Source: Labia minor (taxonomy: Eukaryota > Arthropoda > Insecta > Dermaptera > Spongiphoridae). Taken from it: a DNA stretch of 64,000 bases. Made by a program: the position numbers and the translations under genes. Where the stretch lies: contig OY720348.1 in assembly GCA_963082975.1 (NCBI GenBank), positions 71,635,719-71,699,718 of the forward strand, written 5' to 3'. Shown here in pieces: positions 22,566 through 33,470 of the stretch; position 1 is the first letter of the stretch, and each line of letters starts with the position of its first letter. The notes beneath the pieces were generated by a model, which was given only the letters and a program-made list of their open reading frames with translations, made no database searches and was not told the origin of the DNA.

Positions 22566-22860
22566 ATATATATTTATAAAATATACATTTATATATATAT
22601 TAATGTATTTATTTATATATATATTCATTTATAAAATCTCATATTAATAAAAATTATTAATTTATAAATATAATATAATAATTATTATTCAATAATAACA
22701 TTTACTTAACATAAATGCATAAAATCAATTTTGGAAGATTAATATATTTTTTTGTTTTATTCAATTTGTGTAAATTTTCGTATAACTTCATCTTTTTTAT
22801 TTCTCTTGTTAAATTAAATAAATTTATCATATTAAAATTACAGTAAAAAGAATAAAATAA

Positions 22861-23121
22861 TATAAATATAAAAATTTTTTATAAAGTAACGTTTTTCCAA
22901 TGGACTAAAAAGAATAAAATAATTTGTCAGTTTATGTGTTTAATAAAATTTTTATTATTTCAAAAATTTGACTTGATTTTTCATATGAATAAATAAAACT
23001 AAAAGCGCCCAACGTTTTTAGTTGAATAAATCCATAAACTTTGTCAGGCTTATAGAAAGATTATTTTATTCTTTTTAGTCCATTGGAAAAACGTTACTTT
23101 ATAAAAAAATTTTATATTTAT
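22861..23121. mobile_element. MITE with about 62-bp inverted repeats
   Basis: Arms 22861-22922 and 23060-23121 are inverted copies that contain AAAGTAACGTTTTTCCAATG and GACTAAAAAGAATAAAATAA. The 137-bp centre is AT-rich. No coding; superfamily unknown. TIRs this long with a short centre suggest a foldback-type MITE. Confidence 0.8.
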
Positions 23122-23159
23122 ATTTTTAATTTTAATTTTGAATTCTGCCTAGCATTTAT

Positions 23160-23362
23160 AAAGCTAAAAAGGATGGAATCGCTGGAAACCTCAAAGTCTC
23201 TCCAAATATGTCGAAAAAATGACAAGGTGGCTGTTTGTGAATTAGAAAATGAATGGTTGGGAAACAAAGAACGCGGTAGTCACAAGAGAGTCCTGAGTTG
23301 GCTCAGGATAGGGATGGTTGGAAAGTGATTGCTGATGACAATAATTTTCAAATTCTGTAACT
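23160..23362 (+). pseudogene. Diverged RTE-like LINE tail
   Basis: Frame pieces AQDRDGWKVIADDNNFQIL-stop match the AQNRNIWRGVVAAAKNF tail of the family at 41450. The upstream peptide around NDKVAVCELENEWLGNKERG is only weakly similar and is in a different frame. Confidence 0.55.
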
Positions 23363-23585
23363 AGTTGTGTTATTAAAGCAAAACTAAATATTAATATGAA
23401 AAAAGTTAATTTTTCAATTTGATTACCATCTCATAATTATTTATTTTAATTTTATTCTTTGTATCTGAATGTGAATATTAATTAAATTAAAATAAAATAT
23501 AACTTAATTTTATTAATTAACAATTTATAAATTTTTAGAATATTCTATTATCCTATAATTGCATATCATATGAATTATTATAACT
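23363..23585. other. AT-rich spacer
   Basis: Nothing recognised. Confidence 0.5.
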
Positions 23586-23904
23586 AATATTATAAATAAT
23601 AAGGCGCCCGAGGGTGGGAGGCAACAGCGTTGGCTCACATTCACGTGGTCCCGGATTTAAGTCCCGAGCCTGGCAAAAAAATTTCTCTAACTGAGGTCTA
23701 TGGGACGGAGTCGACTCAGCCTTCAGGATCAAAGTTGGAAAACTGATAAAAAGTAGCGTCTCCGATCAAGAAAATCAAGATAAAGGTTGATAGGACCCGT
23801 TCTACTGATCATAGGACACCTCATTGATATAACCGACTTGATAGGCGCTTTAATTCCGTATGAAGTACAAAAGCCAGGTTTTTTTATAAATATTATAAAT
23901 AATA
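23586..23904 (+). repeat. tRNA-derived SINE, family 1, copy 3, with 16-bp target duplication
   Basis: The element is about 23603-23888 and is bounded by AATATTATAAATAATA at 23586-23601 and 23889-23904. The head GGCGCCCGAGGGTGGGAGG and GGCAACAGCGTTGG is tRNA-like. The body carries GACGGAGTCGACTCAGCC, ATCAAGAAAATCAAGA and GGACCCGTTCTACTGATCAT. The 3' end is AAGTACAAAAGCCAGGTTTT and a T run, with no A tail. The duplication shows LINE-type retroposition. Confidence 0.92.
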
Positions 23905-25030
23905 TATCTAATATGTTTAGTTATGAAAAATTGATTTTTACATTTTTCAGTAATTATATTTATTAATTAATTTTGATTTAAAATCATTAATATCAAGAGT
24001 TTCCTAAAGTACTCTAACTATATTTAATATTATAGGATTTATAGGCTACTTCTGACTATTAGAAGAATTTAGATTTCCAAAATAAAAAAAAACAATTTAA
24101 AAATATTTTAATAAATAATCTTTAAGTTAATTTATTTTAAAAATAGGTATATTTTTAAGTTAAAAATTAAGGTGGAAAATTTTGTCCCCCTTTCTTTATC
24201 ACTAATAAATTATATAAATATTAAGACTTTCTTGATGGAATAAAAAGAGATAAAGACATGAATCTCGATATGAAATCAGATACAAACGACTGAATAATGT
24301 ATATATATATAATTAAACTTATTACCAGTGTAAAATAAATACCATTAAACAATTAGAATTCTCACAGTTTTATGGATTTATATATATAATAATAAAAACT
24401 TAATCCACCACAAATATTATACATTAGAATTTGTGTACAAGATGGCGCCACCATTGAAGAGCCCCTAGCATCTATGCAACTAAAATATTTTTTCTTATAT
24501 TTGATTGTTATATCGTCGATATACAGGTAGAAAATAATGGAAAAAAAATTCTATTATAACAGAAAAATTCAAAATTAAAAAAATAAAAAACAATTCAAAA
24601 AATATTTGGTAATACAATAATTTTATCAATAAAATAATTAGAAATAGAAAAAAAAATACTCTCTAATTTAAAGAATAAATAAATGATTTAGAAATCGCTG
24701 GAAATTTAATTGAAATTCAATCTATTTTTCAATTAATTGAAATTTTCAAATTAATTAATTCCTGTTGATTGGATTAATTATTATTGCAAATTATGTTGCT
24801 TGGTATTGGATAAGGAATCTTTTGGAAAAAGAAAGATATTATTATTTTTCATGATGATGAGATGTAGTCGGAGTGAGTTGGATATCTATGAAAAAGAGAT
24901 GGATGGAGGAATGGGAGGAGTAGGGTTAGTGGGGTGTAGTGTCTTTTGGTCGTTTTCGTCTCCTCCATTCATTCCTCTTGGTGGCATGGAATTTGCAAAA
25001 TTTTACATTGCATCTGTTAACCGAGTGGCT
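23905..25030. other. AT-rich spacer
   Basis: No gene supported. An AAGATGGCGCCACC motif (YY1-like) at about 24442 is recorded without claim; a similar AAGATGGCGCCACA occurs at 51106. The stretch becomes purine- and G-rich from about 24850, leading into the next island. Confidence 0.5.
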
Positions 25031-25034
25031 GGAA

Positions 25035-25435
25035 TTAGGGGTGGGCCACCACCCTGCGCAGACGGCGGTTATCGTGTGAGCCGAAGGGCACCGAGGAGTC
25101 CCGAGTCGACGGCTGGCGGCGGCGGAGGCGTTGACGCAGCCTCAAAAAGGGAGCGACCCTCCAGCAAACCGCTGAGTGACGCGACCTCCAGAACACTTCA
25201 CATCGCCGTCGCCTCTCCGTCAATCCTCCAATTGTCCTGCACCCCCATCACACGCACCCTATCCTCTCTCGCTGTCTCGCTCAAGAGGACATCCTCGGGA
25301 GGGTAATCGCGCTCACCTCTCCTCCCCTTCTCCCCCAATGTCCCGTCCATCTTAGCCTCTTGACAGGGCGGAGACCGACGGAATGGAGCAAACCTTATCA
25401 GACCCTTTAGTATCCTGACGTCCAATTTTCTTACC
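25035..25435. promoter_or_regulatory. GC/CpG-rich island, possible promoter or first exon
   Basis: About 400 bp are strongly GC- and CpG-rich in an otherwise AT-rich window, for example GGCTGGCGGCGGCGGAGGCG and AGTGACGCGACCTCC. It does not match any repeat in the window. Open frames cross it on both strands, but none gives a recognisable protein. Minus-strand text GGGGAGGAGAG|GTGAGCGCG looks like a splice donor shortly after an ATG (AAGATGGACGG). A promoter with a 5' exon, perhaps for a gene to the left on the minus strand, is one reading; a GC-rich repeat is another. Confidence 0.4.
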
Positions 25436-27888
25436 ATCGAAATCAAATGTGCCGTTTTATATTTAGATTCAATTTTTAAACTTAATAATAATAATCATTT
25501 ATATAATAATAATAATTATAATAATATATTGATATTTTTCTAACGCCGCGGGTGACAAATGTGTAAAAAAGTGAAAATAGCTTTTTTTATTTTTATGTGC
25601 CTCTAAATAAGAAAAAATAAATAAATAAATAAACAAAAAAATAACATCTTCAAACATGGCTGCCTTCCTTTCTTCATAGTACCAACGGTAAATTCTTTTC
25701 TATTACTAAAGTTTGCTTATTTTTATTTGTTTTGTTTTGTTAATCAATTGCTTGATAAAATAGCAATGCCATTCTTTTTAGGATGATTGAGTGATGTTTA
25801 CGTTTGAACTTAATTGAATTCGATCCGATTTTGGTATCCAAACAAAATTCTCTGTCTTTTTTTGGGACAGTAAATCCCAATGGATTGGAGATCATTAATG
25901 TATTAAATTGAATTTAAATTGGAACAAAAGGGTGTGGCTTTTGATTCGGCGCTCCCTTCAATGGCGGCGCTCTGTCAAATCAACCCCTTCTTTTCCAAAA
26001 ACTCAATGAATAAGGAAAGTGTAGTAAACGATCCATCAGGTACAACACGTTCCTTCAATTCTTAACTTGTTATCGTTGTTTAGTGTTAGTTTTCGACAAT
26101 AATAGGTCAGTCATCCCGTATGTTTTAAGATCAACTGTCATTCATTCTTTCATCTTGGGGGAAAAACAATTGGCTAAGAAAATTCACCAAGAATGGATAT
26201 TTAAGAAAAACGAACAATAAATTCCATTGGATTGGTAATTCCAATAGAATATACTCATCGATGGAATTGATGATGATAGACTAGAACCATAACTTAAAGA
26301 AAACAACAACGGAGATGAATTTTTTTTTATAAAAAAAGCTCAAACTCTCAAAAAAAAAAACAAAAAAAAACAAACAAAACAAAAAACATGAATTTCAACG
26401 TTTTCTACTAGAAATATCATTGGAATATTGTTTATAGATGGATTCTATCGCCTTTGCAACAATAATCATTCCTAAACTTGACCTATTTTAATGTTTTGTA
26501 GCCATGATGGTCCATGTGGTTGCCACCTGAAAAACTCCCACCCCCTCCCGTCTGCCTGCCCGTATTTTTCCCGTCGATCTTCTCGGACGCATTGATTTAC
26601 GAATAACAAACATTTACTAAGATATTGATTTGTTTTTGAAATTCGATGTTGAAATGTTGGAACCCGATCACTGTTGGAGATGATTATATGGTTGGAAAGA
26701 TGAGGCGTGGCTCGACAACCCCCCCCCCCCCCAATTTCTTTAAGATTTAAATTTGACACATATAAGATGAAAAAAATTATTCTTCTTTTACCTCTGCATT
26801 TTTTTTCTTTTTTAGATTATTATTATAAATATATTATAAATATATATATATATATATCAGGAGAATTAAAAAAGCTTCTGATTTTTTTTTCTTTTTACAA
26901 TTTACCAAAATATAAACAAAAACAAAACAGAAAAAAAAAACAATTTTAATTGTATCAAAAATATTTTATATCATATAAATGCATGACCTGCTAACAACCT
27001 ATTTTGTAGTCAATCAATCTTATTATTATTTCAATAGACAACAAATTTTAGAAAAAAAATCTATATATATATAAGCTATTTTAGATCACGAAACATTTAA
27101 AGAAAGGTAAAAATCAAAGTGGAAATATTTAATGTTTTAAAATTATTTGATACTATTTCAATAAAAAAAATCACTTTTTAATATTTTATTAATTAAATCG
27201 AATAAAAATTTAAAATCCAATTTGTATACAAAATTGTCTGTTAAAGAATAAAGTTTCGAGGGCGTTGCCCATATTATCAGTATTTATACACTTTATGTTT
27301 CGGTTTCCAATGAATTAAGATTATATTTAGATTATATATTTCAAAAATCACAATGAAATTCATATTCTTTAATATATAATAATAATAATAATTTAATTAA
27401 TTTGATAAATTTTTTTTTTTTTGAAAGATGATCTTCATTAACAGTTCAATTAAATTTTATAAATTTACATTATTTTTATAATAAAAAATTCTCATATTAT
27501 ATGAATTTAGAGTTATAGTGAAATTGAATACTTTAATTCGAAAGAAAAAAAAATATTTTTGTTGTTATTTATAATTTTCGTTTATACATACATTAGGTAT
27601 TTTTTCTTATATATATATATATATAAAACAAATAAAATATAATATATATTTAAATAAATTCATAAGTATCGATTACTTAAAGGTATTTGGATATTTATTT
27701 ATTTATTTATTTATTTTTTTTATTAATTATTATTTTTAAAATGTATCAAAACTATTTTATATTAGTTCGCAAAATTTTATTTTACTAGGCCCCCATTAAA
27801 AATACATTTAAATTATTATGCCTCTCCTTTAATTTAATAAAATAAAACATGAAAATATATTATTAATTAATACAGACAATAAAATATG
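25436..27888. other. AT-rich spacer with scattered G/C patches
   Basis: No gene supported. Patches include TTCAATGGCGGCGCTCTG near 25959 and a 14-C run at about 26719-26732. A TTTA repeat lies near 27695-27715. The open frames here are low complexity. Confidence 0.55.
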
Positions 27889-28005
27889 AATAATGACCGA
27901 AAAATCGAAACGCTATGGGGCGCTGTTGTCGGGCAATCAACCGGTTATGAATGGCATAATCCGACAACACCGCCTCCATAGCTTTTAAATTTTTCCGTCA
28001 TTGTA
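27889..28005. mobile_element. Small palindromic MITE, copy 1
   Basis: About 115 bp. The left arm ATGACCGAAAAATCGAAACG, then CTATGGGGCGCTGTTGTCGG, pairs with the inverted right arm. It is a relative of 54312-54430, with which it shares GGCGCTGTTGTCGGGCAATC. Ends resemble Tc1/mariner-type termini beside TA. Confidence 0.75.
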
Positions 28006-28526
28006 CTTTATTTAGAGCATAGTCCGAATGTTATCATTTAAAGTGAGGGGTAAGGGTGCGTTTATTTATTAGCACAAAATGCTATTCTTATGCTAATATA
28101 TGCTCTTATATGTTCTTAAAATTGGTAAAGAAGGGTTTGCACGATTTTCAAGTATTTTATTTTTATTTTATTTCTTTTATTTGAATAAGAATTTGACTTT
28201 TTGTGATAGACAGAATGTATTACATATACAATTTCTATAAAATTATCAGATTAGGAAAAAAGGCTTATTTATGCATTTTCAGCTTTGAGAGGACAGCTAA
28301 TAAGCGCAATGTTTCTAGACAGGTTACAAAAAAAAACTCTGGATAATAATATATATAAAATGATCAAAATTACTCCCACTCGCCCCCCACAGGTTGAGAA
28401 TCGCTGAGATAAAAAATTGTTATAAAAAAAGTTTTTAGGTTGAATTTCCAAATGATATATATCAATATTATATTTATTCAAGAAGCACACATATATTAAA
28501 AATCATCATATAATATCATTATTTAT
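28006..28526. other. AT-rich spacer with a solo hAT-like end
   Basis: CCACAGGTTGAGAATCGCTG at 28388-28407 resembles the right terminus of the hAT element at 30993-31911. No matching left end was found. No gene supported. Confidence 0.5.
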
Positions 28527-28707
28527 CAGTGTTTTCCAACCTTTTTTGTCCTCATGCCCCACATAAGCCCTTCTAAAATTCTTATGCCCTCCTATGTAAC
28601 ATCTACATAATTTTTAATATTATAAAGGGTTAAACTCGTGTCGAGTCCATTTTCGAACAATCAAATTGCCCTCCTGTGGGACATGGACCCCACGTTGGGA
28701 AACACTA
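28527..28707. mobile_element. Short hAT MITE
   Basis: Left end CAGTGTTTTCCAACCTTTTT, right end CACGTTGGGAAACACTA; these are inverted repeats. Flanking octamers TTATTTAT and TTATATAT match at 7 of 8 positions, a slightly decayed hAT target duplication. Length is 181 bp; noncoding. Confidence 0.8.
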
Positions 28708-28975
28708 TTATATATTATATTATTAATATATCATATTTTTAAGTTTATAAATTTTTCATATCCGTTATTCACTTTAATAAAACTTAATTAAGTTTAATTA
28801 AATATACATAAGAGTTTCAATTTTATTGATTGATTTGCTTTATGCGCATTTCATTTGTTACTCCATCATCTTTGTCTAATTAAAAATGTTTTTTTATTAA
28901 GTTTTCTATTTTTCAATATACTTTTGAATTGAATATAATTATCAAAATACAAAATCATAGAATCACATCTACATA
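28708..28975. other. AT-rich spacer
   Basis: Nothing recognised. Confidence 0.5.
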
Positions 28976-29045
28976 AATTAAAAATTATAAATTAAAAATT
29001 ATAAATTAAAAATTATAAATTAAAAATTAAAAATTATAAATAAAA
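28976..29045. repeat. Tandem repeat, about 15-bp unit
   Basis: Four to five copies of ATTAAAAATTATAA-type units in a row. Confidence 0.8.
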
Positions 29046-29148
29046 AAGAATAAATAAAAAAATAAATATAATCCAAATACAAAAAACAAACAAACAAACA
29101 ATCAAGACATTGCACTTGAATTAAACTCAAATATGTATAATAATAATG

Positions 29149-29150
<2 letters not shown>

Positions 29151-29183
<33 letters not shown>
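29151..29183. repeat. (TC)n(TA)n compound microsatellite
   Basis: TCTCTCTCTCTCTC runs directly into TATATATATA, next to the 3' end of a minus-strand SINE. Confidence 0.85.
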
Positions 29184-29184
<1 letters not shown>

Positions 29185-29465
29185 AACCTCTGACTATTGT
29201 ACGTCCTACGCAAGGACAACGCCTATCAAGTCGGTTATATCAATGAGGTGTCCTATGATCAGGAGAACGGGTCCTCTCATCCTTTACCTTGATTTTCTTG
29301 ATCGGAGGCGCTATCAAGTAGCTTTACCCCAATGTTGTTCCCGGAAGCTGGGTTGACTCCGTCCCATAGACCCCAGCTAGGGAAATTTCCTTGCCATGCC
29401 CGGGACTTGAACCCGGGACCATGTGAATGTGAGGCAGGTTTGCTACCCACACACCCAATGGCGCC
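29184..29465 (-). repeat. tRNA-derived SINE, family 1, copy 4
   Basis: One of the two best-preserved heads. Reading the minus strand: GGCGCCATTGGGTGTGTGGG, TAGCAAACC, then the box B-like GGGTTCAAGTCCCGGG. The body has GACGGAGTCAACCCAGC, GATCAAGAAAATCAAGG and GGACCCGTTCTCCTGATCAT. The 3' end GTACAATAGTCAGAGGTT lies at the left edge against TA-rich DNA. Confidence 0.9.
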
Positions 29466-30458
29466 TATAAATATATATATATAGGTATATAAATCTCTAT
29501 ATAATTATAATTTATAATATTTCTAAGAAGGAAAATATAAATTATACATTTTCACAATTAAAAATTCAAGAAAATGTATCTTTCAATATAATACATTTCT
29601 ATTATATAATTTCTTGTTTACGAATAATTAATTATTTTAATTTAACAAATAAATATTGGATTAACTTTTAACATTATATTATTTCTCCCATATGTATTAT
29701 TATTATTATTATATTTTTTAATTGTTTGTTGAATTATTATAATCAACTGACCATTTCCCTCTCAATGATTATCAATCCGTGGTTAATCAATTGGAATAAC
29801 CATACTATATGATATTATCATTCGAACATTAATCCATTATATCCCCAAATATTGATAAATATATATTTATATTAATTGTAATAAAAAAATTTATTTTACT
29901 TTTATCTTGTCTTTTTTTATTTTAGCATGACCCAAACCGGAACCACTTGATTCATTTCAATGGTTAGATTCAATTTACAGTTCAAAAGTTCCTTATCAAG
30001 TAGCGGTTATCATTCAGACCATCTAAACAATTACTCATTTTTAAATAATACTTACGACAATATAAAATAGTATAAGCACCAATGATCAAAGACTAAAAAT
30101 AATTGGAATAAATAATAAATCTGTCGCAAAGTCAAAAGAAGTTGTAGAACTTAAAAGAGATTTTATTTATATAATAAATGAATTGTTTTTCATTTGCATA
30201 ATTAAAGTTAGTCAAAAAATAATTATATTATTATTATTATTATAAAATTATGAAAAGCAGAATTATTTTGAAAAGTTTATTTAAACCATATAATTATAAC
30301 CAATTCAATTGAGGATAATAAAACGATTAATTTTTGTACCACAAGAACAATTTTAAGTTGTAATCAATCTCCATAAAAATATGTTAATAAGAATATGGAA
30401 TTTTAAAATTATAATAAGTACTCGTTTTTATTTTTATTTATTTATTTATATATAATTG
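29466..30458. other. AT-rich spacer
   Basis: No gene supported. Short ATT repeats near 29697 and 30227. Confidence 0.6.
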
Positions 30459-30749
30459 TTTTGATTTAAAAAGGCGCCATTGGGTGTGTGGGTAGCGAAC
30501 CTGCTTCACATTAACATGGTCCCGGGTTCAAGTCCTGGGCCTGGCAAGGAAATTTCCCTAGGGGACGGAGTTAACCCAGCCTCCGGGAACCACATTGGGG
30601 AAAAGCTACTTATTAGCGCCTCCGAACAAGAAAATCAAGGTAAAGGTTGAGAGGACCCGTTCTACTGAACATAGGACACCTCATTGATATAGCCGGCTTG
30701 ATAGCCGTTGTCCTTGCGGGTCAGAGGTTTTTTTTATCTTTTGATTTAA
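30459..30749 (+). repeat. tRNA-derived SINE, family 1, copy 5, with 11-bp target duplication
   Basis: The element is about 30473-30738, flanked by TTTTGATTTAA at 30459-30469 and 30739-30749. The head has a box A-like GTGGGTAGCGAACC around 30487-30500 and a near-consensus box B, GGTTCAAGTCC, at 30525-30535, spaced as in a tRNA. The body is shared with the other copies. It ends GGTCAGAGG followed by a run of T residues, the usual pol III stop signal, and has no A tail. Confidence 0.93.
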
Positions 30750-30984
30750 TGTCCATTCATTCAATACTTGAAATTAGTCTATATAATTTATAAATTTTTT
30801 TGAAGGTAGCGAGGTTCGATCAAGACGTCGTCTAAAGTTCATTGCTTTTGAACTAAACACGAAAAATGAATAATTTTAATTAAAATTTGGTGACATATTA
30901 TATATACATGTATAAATCGAAGTGGATTAATCTGGTTAAAAAAGAATCATTAGGATTAGCCATTCTTGGGTGTGGTATCGATGA
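30750..30984. other. AT-rich spacer
   Basis: Nothing recognised. Confidence 0.5.
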
Positions 30985-30992
30985 CTTTAGGT

Positions 30993-31911
30993 AAGTGATT
31001 CTCAACCACTGTGCCGCGGTATTTTTGTGTGTCGAGAGATTTTCAAAATGTGATGCCATACTTTACAAATGTAAAGTTCAAATTAAGAAAAAGTAATTAT
31101 TTATTTTTATATGTATGTAAATAAGTTGACCTGTGGCCAGGTCCGAACCGACCGACGGTTTGAAATAAATTAATTTCCAGCTACAGAAACAATTTCAAAT
31201 AATTTTAATATATCTATTAATGTAATAAAAAACAAATAGGCATATAACATAAATATTTTTAATTTTATTTTATTTATAATATATATGTAAGACCAGACTG
31301 TGACGTCATGAATGGCTGGATGACGTCATATAATTTTAAATCAAGAAAAAACTAATAAATATGATTTTCCCGAGGATAAAACCAATACAAAGTGTATGAT
31401 TCGTGGTGATATATAAAAAAATCTCCTCATGTGAAATTTGGTGTGAAAATAACCCTTCCCTTCCTATCGTCGATCGCTAATACTACCACTTCCGGTTTCC
31501 GGATTTGCACCAAAAGTTGATCAATTCATCCCACTGATGCATTAAGTAAATATACCAAATTTCATCAAAATCCGTTAAGCCGTTCAGGCTGTACACATCT
31601 ATACGGACGGACAGACGGACAGACGGACAGACATCATGCTAAAAATACTTTTTTCTGTTAAGAAAATGCATGATTCGTGGAGATATGTAAAAATCTCCAC
31701 ATGTGAAATTTGGTGTGAAAACAATACCTCCCTTACTATCGTCGGTCGGTAAAAAAAACGGTTAAATGTTTTTGCGATCAGGCTCGTAAACAATTTCGAT
31801 TTTTCAATATGGCTCTAAGTATGATTATTACACTTATCATTTTCTATGTGTGCCGGCAAATTTTTAAACCGTTAAAAGTGTGCCGCGGTAAAAAAAGGTT
31901 GAGAATCACTG
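30993..31911. mobile_element. hAT MITE interrupted by another transposon
   Basis: Left end AAGTGATTCTCAACCACTGT and right end AAAGGTTGAGAATCACTG are inverted repeats; GTGCCGCGGTA/GTGTGCCGCGGTA is also shared subterminally. Flanking octamers CTTTAGGT (30985-30992 and 31912-31919) are identical, as expected for hAT. About 620 bp of its length is a later insertion (31133-31755). Without it, the element is about 300 bp and noncoding. Confidence 0.9.
31133..31755 (-). mobile_element. TIR element H, complete copy nested in a hAT MITE
   Basis: Begins AAGTTGACCTGTGGCCAGGT, CCGAACCGACCGACGG and ends CTATCGTCGGTCGGTAAAAA. It is the inverted equivalent of 14672-15292 and is highly similar across the interior, including a GGACGGACAGACGGAC tandem and AAATTTGGTGTGAAAATAAC. 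It retains about 15 bp at its left end that the other copy has lost. Confidence 0.85.
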
Positions 31912-31919
31912 CTTTAGGT

Positions 31920-33029
31920 AGTCCCTACCTCAATAATATCTGACAATTATTAAATACAATGCAACAGAAAATTAATCTTCTTAGTATTAAATGACTTTTA
32001 TATATTTTAATCTCACTGACCATATTTGTATAATATTAAATAAACAATGCGATTATATTTTTTTGTAATTTTATCTGTCACTCCCCCCCTCTCTATACCA
32101 AAACAAACAATACACCTTTAAAAAAAATTATCAATATCCTAAAATTATTAATTATTATCATTTATTTATATATTTTGTTTGTTTTATTTATTTTCTATAT
32201 GCATATGAAAATATCAATGAATATTGAAACAAAAAAAAAAAAAAAAATAAGTGAGAAGTGATAATAAAAGGGTGAGGGCTACAATAAAAAAAATTTAGAT
32301 TCAATATATTAAATGGGATGAGGAATCAGTTATATAAAACAAATGTTTTTAAAATTTGAATTAAAGAATAAATTTTAGTCTAGCATGAAGATAGAAATAT
32401 TTAAATAAAATTATTTGACATGAATGCAAATCAAAACATGGTTAAGTAATTCCAGGTAAGAAAATACCGATAGGTAAAGAACCGGCCTAAAGGGAAATGC
32501 AATTTTGTAAAATTGCCACCTCCCCCCACCCATCCCACCGATGTATACCAATTTCTACCCATTATCCCCTTACGCCTATCCATTTCTCTGACCACTTGTT
32601 CATTTTCCAGCCTCCACCCTCCCACATCTATCCCTTAATATAATTTTCTCGATTCTTTTTCACCTTTCAATATCGATTAAAAGAGGAATGTTTATTTTTG
32701 TTTGTTTGTTTGTTTTTTTTTTGTATGTTGACATTATCCAATTCTTAACCAACAGTTAGAATTCTCAATTTAATTTGGATTATGGCCACCAATTCATGAA
32801 TATAGATTTGTTAGATAAATAAACTTGGGAAAAAGGGGAATGGCAAATAATAATTTATCATTCATTGAATAGTATATCCTCTCCCTCCTTCCTTCTCCTC
32901 TCTTCTTTTATCTTCCATTATACTCATTTCTTCATCAAAGATCAAGTTCCTTTTTCTTGTTTTTTTTTCTTATTAATCTTTGTTGGGTGCTTAGCACAAT
33001 TTGTAAATTGTAAATATAGTTTTTGGGTG
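31920..33029. other. AT-rich spacer
   Basis: No gene supported. A poly-A run at about 32231-32247 and a pyrimidine-rich block near 32875-32960 are present. Confidence 0.6.
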
Positions 33030-33470
33030 GATGCCCATCGTTTCGATTTCTGCTCTGGTTTGGGTACACCGCACCCAAGTGGGTATCAGCGCACCCAACA
33101 AGCCCTCTAAAGGGTGGCTGATGTGTGTTCAGAGGGACGTGGTGTTGGGGGGGGGGGGGGGCATTTTGAGATCAATAGACGCATGCAGTGGCTTGGCCGC
33201 GCCCTCGCTCTCATTTCGGCGGAGGGTCGCCTCCAAGGGAGAGGGGGTGTTGGTTCGTACCCCAACCACGCCCCAGTTCCTTGCCAAGTGACAACGCTTA
33301 CTCCGGATGACACACCTCGACCACGCATTTCTACACCCACTCCTTTTCGTGGAATTCGCTATTCTTCCGACGTCTCGTTTCATGAATATATTGTTCTTGT
33401 AGTGTGCGGGGGAGGGGGACAAGCGATACCAAAACTCTTATCTACTTCGTTACATCCACTTTGATCACAA
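33030..33470. other. GC-rich block of unknown nature
   Basis: A GC-rich island with GTACACCGCACCCAAGTGGG, a 14-G run at about 33147-33160, GGCTTGGCCGCGCCCTCG and GGGGGAGGGGGACAAG. Open frames cross it in several registers, which is expected of GC-rich DNA; none is recognisable. A promoter region or an unrecognised transposon are both possible. Confidence 0.35.

Noticed and set aside
24442..24455. YY1-type promoter site (AAGATGGCGCCACC)
   Set aside because: The motif is isolated, with no exon or GC-rich promoter beside it; a similar string occurs in a LINE ruin at 51106.
24800..25306. 168-codon + strand open frame over the GC island
   Set aside because: Open frames occur on both strands here, as expected in GC-rich DNA. 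The peptide has no recognisable domain and its first part is unrelated to the rest.
28976..29045. CRISPR-like array
   Set aside because: A short AT-rich tandem repeat without unique spacers, in a eukaryotic context.
33107..33464. Four overlapping open frames of 77-116 codons
   Set aside because: They overlap on both strands in a GC-rich block and none shows a domain or splice context.
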